A stretch of DNA of 5,411 nt from positions 1-5,411 of the forward strand of contig JAEZGD010000257.1 in NCBI GenBank assembly GCA_023417165.1, read 5' to 3'. The translations under genes were made by a program, and so were the position numbers. Under the pieces are notes generated by a model. That model was not told the DNA's origin. It saw only the letters and a program-made list of their open reading frames with translations, and did not search any database. This stretch comes from Planctomycetota bacterium (GTDB taxonomy: Bacteria; Planctomycetota; Planctomycetia; Pirellulales; Pirellulaceae). This document shows, piece after piece, positions 1 to 5,411 of the stretch; the stretch's first letter is position 1; the number at the start of each line of letters is the position of its first letter.

Positions 1-1772
1 GGACCTTGTCCCCGCAGGCTAGGTTCTTCGTAGCTATCTGGCGATTCGCCCCACGCACCACTGGCTTGCTGCACCGACAGCAACCACTTCACGCCAGCGC
101 GAATGGCAGGATCATCAGCCGGCACGCCAATCTCTCGCAAGCCGACCACGCATTGCCACGTGCCGTACAAATAGTTGACGCCCCAACGGCCGAACCAACT
201 GCCATCGCTTTCTTGATGCTTGCGCACGTAAGCGACAGCGCGATCGATCGCCGGGTGTCCTTGCTCATAGCCCCAGAATGCCAGACCTTCCAGCACCCGC
301 CCGGTGATATCCGGCGTGCTGGGGTCGATCATGGCGTTTTGATCGGCGAACGGCACATGACAGAGGAACTCGCGATCGTTGTCCTTGTCGAACGCCCCCC
401 AACCACCATCGCGATTCTGCATCGCCAGCAGCCAGTGAATGGCACGCTGGGCCGCGGCCAAGGCTTGATCGCGTCGCAACAATTCTTGCCCCGCTGAACG
501 CGCCGAAGCTGTGAACGCGGCGACGTTGGTTTCGTCCGACATCAAAGGTCGCAGTGCCATCAATACCATGATGGTGTCGTCGACGTCGGGATAAAACTCG
601 TTATTGTGCTCGAAGTACCAGCCGGCCGGTTGCGCTTTGACAAACCGTGACCAATCGCCAGGCGAGCGGACTTCCTTTTGCAGCAGCCAATCCACCGCCC
701 GGGCGAAGCGCGGATCGCTGGTATCGACATTGGCTGCGGTCAGGGCACGCAGCGTGATGGCGGTGTCCCACACGGGCGAGCGGCAAGGCTCCAGCCGCAG
801 GCATTCGCCTTCGCGAATCATCAGTTTTTCGAGCTCGCGATGGTTGTATTGCACTTCAGGACTATCGTCCGAGTAGCCCAAACAACGCAGGGCGATCAGG
901 CTCCAGACAATCGGCGGAAAGATCGCGCCCAGGCCATCACTCTTGGCAAAACGATCAGTCATCCAGCGCTCGGCCGCAGCCAGTCCGCGAGCGCGCAGCG
1001 GCTTGAAGCCAATGTGCTCTGCCTGCTTCAAGGTGCGATCGACCGTCCGAAAGAAGTAATTCCACGAGAAAACGCCTTGGCTGCGTTCCAGGCCAGGGCA
1101 GTGCAGCGCAGGCCATTCGGCCGGATCGCGCAAGAATAACTCGCTAATGCCATGTTCCGCGGCAACCGCGCGCACCGGGCGATGCGCCCACATGATCGAC
1201 AGCGGCACCACGATCGTGCGCGACCAGGCGCTCATGCGATAGATATTGATCGGCGACCAATCCGGCAGTAGCACCACCTCGGGCGGCACCGCGGGGCAAT
1301 GGTCGTACGAGATTTGTCCGAGCAGTGCCAGGTAAAAACGCGTAAAGCTGTTGACCGCATCGGCGCCACCATGTTCGCGAATGCATTGCCGCGCGCGGCG
1401 CATGTAGGGCGCTTCGGGATCGTGACCGGTAAGCTTCAGGGCGAAATAGGCTTTCACGCTGCCGCTGATCTCGACGGCTCCGCCGGGATACATGTTCCAG
1501 CCGCCGTTGGGAAGCTGCAACTTCAGCAGATGATTGGCCGCCTGGCGGGCTTCGTCGGATTGCTCGCGCCCGAGGAATGCCAGCAGCAGAATATATTCGC
1601 TTTCGAGGATCGAATCGCCTTCGAGTTCGGCGCACCAATGGCCATCGGCGTGCTGACGCTCGCTTAACCAGTGGGTGGTACGCTCGATCGCGGTCGTCAA
1701 TTCAGCGGCAGCCGCCGCAGGATCGGTTTCGCCACGCAGCGGCGCTGGCGATGGTTGCAGAACTTGACTCAT
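1..1772 (-). CDS. shc: Squalene-hopene cyclase, C-terminus cut by the window edge
   Basis: The reading frame stays open from an ATG at 1772 to base 1, giving 590 codons. The product should cyclise squalene to hopene or hopanol as a monotopic membrane protein, the committed step of hopanoid synthesis. Visible family signatures, in order: QHADGHW with ELEGDSILESEY (residues 40-60), LQLPNGGWNMYPGG (85-98), SDGLGAIFPP (278-287), SPVWDT (332-337), the catalytic acid motif DVDDT (396-400), MQNRDGGWGAFDKDN (451-465), DGSWFGRWGVNYLYGTW (523-539) and GAWGESPDSYEEPSLRG (572-588). Several of these are QW-type repeats of the alpha/alpha barrels. Family members run about 630-680 residues, so roughly 85-90 residues, including the aromatic residues of the last barrel turns, lie outside the window. 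An in-frame TAA at 1788-1790, with no start codon between it and 1772, makes this ATG the most upstream possible start. The Shine-Dalgarno is poor (AGGGA abutting the ATG). DVDDT is followed by Ile where Ala is usual. Identification as a triterpene cyclase is near certain; the exact product is inferred. Confidence 0.95.
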   Translation of the reverse strand, partial: MSQVLQPSPAPLRGETDPAAAAAELTTAIERTTHWLSERQHADGHWCAELEGDSILESEYILLLAFLGREQSDEARQAANHLLKLQLPNGGWNMYPGGAVEISGSVKAYFALKLTGHDPEAPYMRRARQCIREHGGADAVNSFTRFYLALLGQISYDHCPAVPPEVVLLPDWSPINIYRMSAWSRTIVVPLSIMWAHRPVRAVAAEHGISELFLRDPAEWPALHCPGLERSQGVFSWNYFFRTVDRTLKQAEHIGFKPLRARGLAAAERWMTDRFAKSDGLGAIFPPIVWSLIALRCLGYSDDSPEVQYNHRELEKLMIREGECLRLEPCRSPVWDTAITLRALTAANVDTSDPRFARAVDWLLQKEVRSPGDWSRFVKAQPAGWYFEHNNEFYPDVDDTIMVLMALRPLMSDETNVAAFTASARSAGQELLRRDQALAAAQRAIHWLLAMQNRDGGWGAFDKDNDREFLCHVPFADQNAMIDPSTPDITGRVLEGLAFWGYEQGHPAIDRAVAYVRKHQESDGSWFGRWGVNYLYGTWQCVVGLREIGVPADDPAIRAGVKWLLSVQQASGAWGESPDSYEEPSLRGQG

Positions 1773-1832
1773 TCCCTGTCTCGCTTCTTAGCACGTCTTC
1801 CCTGACACTGCCTGCGCGGCGGCTGCCGAGTG

Positions 1833-1860
1833 ATGATAGCAGCGAGCGCAGTGGAGTTAA
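1833..1860 (-). promoter_or_regulatory. Candidate sigma70-type promoter for the cyclase gene
   Basis: Reading the minus strand, TTAACT (1860-1855, 4 of 6 to TTGACA) is followed after 16 bases by TATCAT (1838-1833, 5 of 6 to TATAAT). Transcription would begin near 1826, leaving a leader of roughly 54 bases before the ATG at 1772. The site lies in the only gap upstream of the cyclase gene, which supports it, but a match of this strength can arise by chance. If real, the cyclase has its own promoter and does not depend on read-through from the upstream glycosyltransferase gene. Confidence 0.35.
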
Positions 1861-1912
1861 CCTAGGCCATCGTACGGCGATCGGCAAGAGCAGATGGTGG
1901 CGATGCTAGCAA

Positions 1913-1941
1913 AGTAGGACGAAGCCGTGCTTTGTCCTACT
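1913..1941. repeat. Hairpin-forming dispersed repeat at a gene end, possible terminator
   Basis: Perfect 8-base arms AGTAGGAC (1913-1920) and GTCCTACT (1934-1941) enclose a second pair, AAGC (1922-1925) and GCTT (1929-1932), around a three-base loop. One position separates the two stems: a G-U pair in plus-strand RNA, an A-C mismatch in minus-strand RNA. The element overlaps the TAG stop (1937-1939) of the glycosyltransferase gene. In that gene's direction it is followed only by TTTGC, so it is a weak intrinsic terminator at best. Its first 13 bases (1914-1926) match 5399-5411 at 12 positions, after another stop codon, so I call it a dispersed repeat. Confidence 0.6.
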
Positions 1942-4132
1942 CGGGCAAGGGGACCGCGCCGATGACTTCGTAGATTTCCCATTCGCCGCCGCGACTTGCG
2001 AGCACTTTGCGCCACAGCTTGGGTTGCACAAGCTCTTGGCTCACCAGCTCGCGCGTAATGTAATCGCTAAACCCGTAGTTGCTGGGGCTGCGATAACGTT
2101 CGATCTCGCCCCAATGAACGAGCACATAAGCGACCTTCTGCTCGCGCAGCGCTGCTTGCCGCGCGAAGCGGTCACGATCTTTGAGCAACCGATCGAACCA
2201 CACTTCGTCAAAGCAGGTGTTGTACAGAGCAGGCACCTTCAAATCGAACGGCTGCGCAGCACCGACCAACAGCACGCGATAATCGCGCGGGCAATGCTCG
2301 TTTAAGTAGCGATGCGCCGCTGAGAGATTTGCTTCGCGCAGTGCGGCCAGCGAAACGGCAAACCGATTATCGGCGAGTTGCTCTTCGGCCTCGGGCACGT
2401 ACCAAGCCGAAGCGATCACCAGGAAGTTCGACACTAATCCCCAGAACAGCAACGTCACCAAAATGTGCCGCCAGGCGCCGAGCGTCGACCACGTCGCGCC
2501 AATGCCTGCCAACCACGCGACCAAGACAATCGCCGGCGTCCAAAAACGATCGAGTCGATGCGTGAGCACGAACCAGCCGAGCAAGTAAAATACCAATAGC
2601 ATCGCCAACCACAACGCGGTGCGACGATGTGGAACCGCTAACAGTGCAAGCGCGGCGAGCGGCACGAGCAATGGACTCAGCCACGAACTGCCGATCAGCA
2701 AACGCTGAGATTCGCTGGCGAGTTCGCCGAGCGAATAGGGCGGCACGCGATGAGCGTTTTGCCACTGCGCGATCTTCTCAGGCGTGCGCGTTTCGCCACC
2801 GAAAACGCTGCCCGCCAGCGGATAGACTGGATTGCCGGCAAGCGCCGCATTCTTGGCATACCACAATCCGCAAGCCGCCAGCGCACCGACCAAAAAGATC
2901 GCCGCGGGACGCCAGGCAAAGCGCCGCTCGGCGAAGGCCACTGCCAATAATAGCGGCAGCAGTACCAGCGGCACGGCGGTGTACTTCACGGCGGCCGCCG
3001 AACCGGCAAAGAAGCCCGCGAGCTTCAGGAAGTGCGATTGGGCGATCGGCGACGGCGACGGCGACGGCGAGGATTCGTTTGGTTCGCGGCGCCAGAGCCA
3101 CACCGCATAGACCGCGAGCGCCAGATAAAACGCCAAAACGCCTTCATTGCGGCCCGTAACGGAAACGAGATGAATCCACGGCGTCGACAGATAAACCAGC
3201 GCGCTGACGACGCCAGCAGTGGTCGATCCCAATCGCTTGCCAGCCGCATACAGCAACAGTGCGGTAAGCACCGGCGTCATACCCATGATCGTTTTACCGA
3301 CCAGAGCGCCGTACCACCAACCATCCTCGCCCGGCATCAGCGTCATGCCCAGCAGCGAGAACATCTCCGCGCCGAGCGGCATGTTGCCATAGACATTGTG
3401 CGGCAGGAAGGTGATCTGCCCCGCCGCGAACCATTCCTTCGGCACTTGCAGGTGATACTCCATCACGTCAAATTCGAGCATCGGCCGCGGCGGCAGCACT
3501 GCGGCCGGCACATACAGCAACACAAACGGCACGCCGAGCAGCAGCATGCTTGGCCAGAGCCAGTCGCTGCTGCGATTCGTTGGCGCGCGCGGCTCGACCA
3601 ACTCCGCACGGCGCGCCGCCATTTGAAAACCGGCCAGCGACGCAATTGGCACCGCAGGCAACCATACCAGCCACGTTTGCGACAGCAGTCCCATCAAGCC
3701 GACGAGCAGCGTCCAGATCGACCACAAGCTAAGTCCGAGTCCGATGCTGAACAGTTCCGTTTCGAGTCGCGTCAGGCGCGTGTCGAGCTTCCAGCCACGC
3801 ACAAACAGCGACCCGCTCGCCCAGGCGATGGCGAGAATGCCGAGCGCCACGGCCAGCAGCGGCAAGCGATCGACCATACCGAGCGCGAGTTCGCCGTTGG
3901 CGCCCCAACTGCGCATCACCACATCGGGAACAAACAGCAGCGTTAGAATCTGCTGCCGAAAGCCATGCGCGCTATAAAACAGCACGACATAGCACGCGAT
4001 CAGCAGGGCCACGAGCAGCACGATGCCGCTATTGCGGGCGAACGACGGCCGGGCGGGTTGACCATCAGCCAAAGAGGGGAGTGGTCCGTCCTGAGTCTGC
4101 GATTGTCGATGCCGTCGCTTGTGCTGCGCCAC
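1937..4132 (-). CDS. Polytopic GT-C-fold glycosyltransferase (ArnT/PMT-like)
   Basis: This large integral membrane protein (731 residues from the chosen start) probably moves a sugar from a polyprenyl-phosphate donor to an acceptor on the outer face of the membrane. A basic cytosolic tail (residues 1-35) precedes about 12-13 hydrophobic segments, roughly at 36-55, 91-111, 128-150, 153-171, 193-213, 273-299, 304-324, 330-347, 369-399 (probably two), 408-425, 483-500, 504-523, 530-549 and 554-576. After the fifth segment comes EFDVMEYHLQ (220-229), placing an acidic residue (D222) in a loop as expected for the GT-C catalytic Asp; HNVYGN (245-250), KNAALAGNPVYP (427-438) and THRLDRFWTP (524-533) also look like family motifs. 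A soluble region of about 155 residues ends the protein. There is no ATG before the first membrane segment. I chose GTG 4132 because GAGGA lies four bases upstream; GTG 4159 and TTG 4246 (769 residues) are alternatives. An SPSPSPSP stretch (355-362) sits in a predicted loop. Donor and acceptor are unknown. Confidence 0.85.
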   Translation of the reverse strand: MAQHKRRHRQSQTQDGPLPSLADGQPARPSFARNSGIVLLVALLIACYVVLFYSAHGFRQQILTLLFVPDVVMRSWGANGELALGMVDRLPLLAVALGILAIAWASGSLFVRGWKLDTRLTRLETELFSIGLGLSLWSIWTLLVGLMGLLSQTWLVWLPAVPIASLAGFQMAARRAELVEPRAPTNRSSDWLWPSMLLLGVPFVLLYVPAAVLPPRPMLEFDVMEYHLQVPKEWFAAGQITFLPHNVYGNMPLGAEMFSLLGMTLMPGEDGWWYGALVGKTIMGMTPVLTALLLYAAGKRLGSTTAGVVSALVYLSTPWIHLVSVTGRNEGVLAFYLALAVYAVWLWRREPNESSPSPSPSPIAQSHFLKLAGFFAGSAAAVKYTAVPLVLLPLLLAVAFAERRFAWRPAAIFLVGALAACGLWYAKNAALAGNPVYPLAGSVFGGETRTPEKIAQWQNAHRVPPYSLGELASESQRLLIGSSWLSPLLVPLAALALLAVPHRRTALWLAMLLVFYLLGWFVLTHRLDRFWTPAIVLVAWLAGIGATWSTLGAWRHILVTLLFWGLVSNFLVIASAWYVPEAEEQLADNRFAVSLAALREANLSAAHRYLNEHCPRDYRVLLVGAAQPFDLKVPALYNTCFDEVWFDRLLKDRDRFARQAALREQKVAYVLVHWGEIERYRSPSNYGFSDYITRELVSQELVQPKLWRKVLASRGGEWEIYEVIGAVPLPE
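3048..3071. repeat. Hexanucleotide tandem repeat inside the glycosyltransferase gene
   Basis: Three perfect GGCGAC units (3048-3065) are followed by one GGCGAG unit (3066-3071). On the coding minus strand this gives alternating Ser-Pro, near residues 355-362, in a loop between predicted membrane segments. The unit is six bases, so a gain or loss of copies would change loop length without shifting the frame. Confidence 0.8.
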
Positions 4133-4136
4133 ACTT

Positions 4137-4141
4137 TCCTC
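4137..4141 (-). promoter_or_regulatory. Candidate ribosome binding site deciding a GTG start
   Basis: GAGGA on the minus strand (4141-4137) lies four bases before the GTG at 4132-4130. It is the best Shine-Dalgarno match near any in-frame start candidate of the glycosyltransferase gene: GTG 4159 has only AAGG two bases away, and TTG 4246 has no clear one. The spacing is slightly short, so the choice is tentative. Confidence 0.35.
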
Positions 4142-4359
4142 GTTGAAGATCAGGGCCACGGCCTTACCAGCGGGAAATCTCGCGATTATGATGAAAAACC
4201 CGCCGTGCGACCGTGCCGATGGTTCGCATTGTAGCGACGCCGCCAACCGCCCGGCAGTCTGCCTCGCACACGTCCGAAATCGTAGGAGTGGCGCGGCTCT
4301 CGGCTGCTCCCAAATATTGCACTGTCCTGCTGCGGCGTTTCGCCGTGCGGTGGGACCTA

Positions 4360-5388
4360 ATGAAGATCGCCATGCCTGCTCAACGCCTTTCTGGCATTTT
4401 CACGCCGAATATTGTGCCGCTCGATCGCCGCGGCGAGATCTGTGAAACCAACACCCGACGTTATGTCGATTGGCTGATCGATCATGGCGTGCATGGGCTG
4501 TATCCCAACGGTTCGACCGGCGAGTTCACGCGATTTACCGTGGAAGAGCGGCGGCGCATCATCGAGATCATCGCCGATCAAACGCGCGGGCGAGTGCCGA
4601 TCTTGGCCGGCGCGGCCGAAGCCAACACGCGCGAAACGATCGCGGCTTGCGAATACTATCATCAGCTGGGCGTGCGTGCGGTCGCGATTGTCGCGCCGTT
4701 TTATTACAAGCTGTCGCCCGCCGGCGTGTATGCCTATTTCAAAGAGATCGCCGATAACTCGCCGATCGACATCACGCTGTACAACATTCCGATGTTCGCA
4801 TCGCCGATCGACGTGCCGACCGTGCAGCGATTGGCCGAAGAATGCGACAAGATTGTGGCCATCAAGGATAGCAGTGGCGACTTGCCGCACATGATGCGCA
4901 TGATCGCGGCGGTGCGCCCGCTACGTCCGGAGTTCGCATTCTTGACGGGCTGGGATGCGGCGCTGATGCCGATGCTGCTGATCGGTTGCGATGGCGGTAC
5001 GAACGCCACCAGCGGCGTCGTGCCCGAAATCACGCGCAAGCTGTACGACCTGACGATGGCGCAGCGGATCGACGAAGCGCGCGATCTGCAATATCGCTTG
5101 CTGAAGCTGTTCGATGCGATGCTCTATTCGGCCGAGTTCCCGGAAGGCTTCCGCCAGGCGCTGCGGTTGCGCGGCATCGAGCCAGGCGAAGGACGCTCGC
5201 CGAAGGCGCCGAGCCAGGTGCTCGCGCTCGACAAGCTGAAAGACCAACTGCAATGCCTGCTGGCGGCAGAAGGGTTCTCGGATGAGCCTTGCGGCGGCTG
5301 TCCGATCAACGACGAAGTCGATCCCGAGAACGTCGCACAGATCGTGCAGAACGTGGTCAGCGAACTGAAGAAACGCGGCCTGGCATAA
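4360..5388 (+). CDS. DapA/NanA-family Schiff-base aldolase or lyase with C-terminal extension
   Basis: The product (342 residues) belongs to the DHDPS/N-acetylneuraminate lyase superfamily of TIM-barrel enzymes, which form a Schiff base between a lysine and a 2-keto acid such as pyruvate. Expected landmarks are present: GSTGEF (51-56), LYNIP with the catalytic-type Tyr141 (140-144), AIKDSSGD with the Schiff-base Lys169 (167-174) and a glycine-rich GCDGGTNATSG segment near 210-220. The Arg found just after the YNxP motif in true dihydrodipicolinate synthases is absent (the sequence is MFAS), so lysine biosynthesis is unlikely; a sugar-acid or keto-acid aldolase or dehydratase fits better, with substrate unknown. 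Family members are near 290-310 residues. This one adds about 36: a linker with CGGCP (311-315), then a helix-like DPENVAQIVQNVVSELKKRG at the end. The ATG at 4360 follows a weak GGTGGGA four bases upstream; ATG 4372 is an alternative giving 338 residues. It is divergent from the glycosyltransferase gene. Confidence 0.9.
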   Translation: MKIAMPAQRLSGIFTPNIVPLDRRGEICETNTRRYVDWLIDHGVHGLYPNGSTGEFTRFTVEERRRIIEIIADQTRGRVPILAGAAEANTRETIAACEYYHQLGVRAVAIVAPFYYKLSPAGVYAYFKEIADNSPIDITLYNIPMFASPIDVPTVQRLAEECDKIVAIKDSSGDLPHMMRMIAAVRPLRPEFAFLTGWDAALMPMLLIGCDGGTNATSGVVPEITRKLYDLTMAQRIDEARDLQYRLLKLFDAMLYSAEFPEGFRQALRLRGIEPGEGRSPKAPSQVLALDKLKDQLQCLLAAEGFSDEPCGGCPINDEVDPENVAQIVQNVVSELKKRGLA

Positions 5389-5398
5389 GTCAGATCCG

Positions 5399-5411
5399 GT
5401 AGGGCGAAGCC
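5399..5411. repeat. Second copy of the hairpin repeat, cut by the window edge
   Basis: GTAGGGCGAAGCC (5399-5411) matches GTAGGACGAAGCC (1914-1926) at 12 of 13 positions and starts ten bases after the TAA of the aldolase gene. Only the left arm and the beginning of the loop are inside the window, so the hairpin itself cannot be seen here. The shared sequence and shared place after a stop codon support the same repeat family. Confidence 0.5.

Noticed and set aside
6..1909. Several plus-strand and alternative minus-strand open frames across the cyclase gene
   Set aside because: All lie in other frames of a continuous, motif-rich squalene-hopene cyclase reading frame and have no recognisable features.
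3032..3946. A 304-codon open frame on the plus strand, antisense to the glycosyltransferase gene
   Set aside because: Its translation is dominated by Arg, Gln and His, typical of the complement of a GC-rich gene; no domain is recognisable, and the opposite strand carries a clear membrane protein.
4228..4233. TACAAT on the minus strand as a -10 element for the glycosyltransferase gene
   Set aside because: It matches TATAAT at five positions, but no acceptable -35 lies 16-18 bases upstream, so it is not listed as a promoter.
4133..4246. N-terminal extension of the glycosyltransferase to a TTG at 4246
   Set aside because: No Shine-Dalgarno precedes the TTG, and the added residues are not needed, since the basic tail before the first membrane segment is already present from GTG 4132. 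It stays possible.
4333..4345. CGGCG-TTT-CGCCG hairpin just upstream of the aldolase start
   Set aside because: A five-base GC stem is expected often by chance in DNA this GC-rich; no anti-terminator or riboswitch-like structure accompanies it.
4213..4359. In-frame 49-codon upstream extension of the aldolase gene
   Set aside because: No family similarity or ribosome binding site supports it; the family N-terminus (RLSGIFTP) begins just after the ATG at 4360.

Overview
The window is GC-rich chromosomal DNA with densely packed genes, most likely from a planctomycete (Pirellulales-like). I infer the lineage from two things: the style of the large membrane glycosyltransferase (an FD-x-x-EYHLQVPKEW block followed by HNVYGNMPLGAEM) and a short hairpin repeat after gene ends. 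No marker gene confirms it.

Layout: (1) 1-1772, minus strand: a squalene-hopene cyclase gene, cut by the left edge so that its C-terminus is missing. (2) 1773-1936: a 164-base gap holding a plausible promoter for the cyclase and a 29-base hairpin that overlaps the stop codon of the next gene. (3) 1937-4132, minus strand: a polytopic GT-C-type glycosyltransferase of about 731 residues, probably starting at a GTG. (4) 4133-4359: a 227-base divergent intergenic region with no convincing operator or strong promoter. (5) 4360-5388, plus strand: a DapA/NanA-family class I (Schiff-base) aldolase or lyase with an unusual C-terminal tail. (6) 5389-5411: the 3' flank of that gene, where a second copy of the hairpin repeat begins and is cut by the right edge.

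How the genes may work together: the cyclase makes hopanoid or related triterpene lipids at the membrane, and the glycosyltransferase is a membrane enzyme expected to use a polyprenyl-phosphate-linked sugar. The two lie on the same strand, glycosyltransferase upstream, but the hairpin and a likely internal promoter between them argue against a tight operon. The aldolase is transcribed divergently and looks like a carbohydrate or 2-keto-acid enzyme, not a housekeeping dihydrodipicolinate synthase. Nothing in the window ties it to the other two genes.

The points most worth a second look are the aldolase tail (a CGGCP motif, then a terminal amphipathic helix resembling a microcompartment encapsulation peptide) and the shared hairpin repeat at two gene ends. 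I see no RNA gene, CRISPR array, insertion sequence or phage gene. Gene function here is assigned from recognised motifs only; no database search was run.
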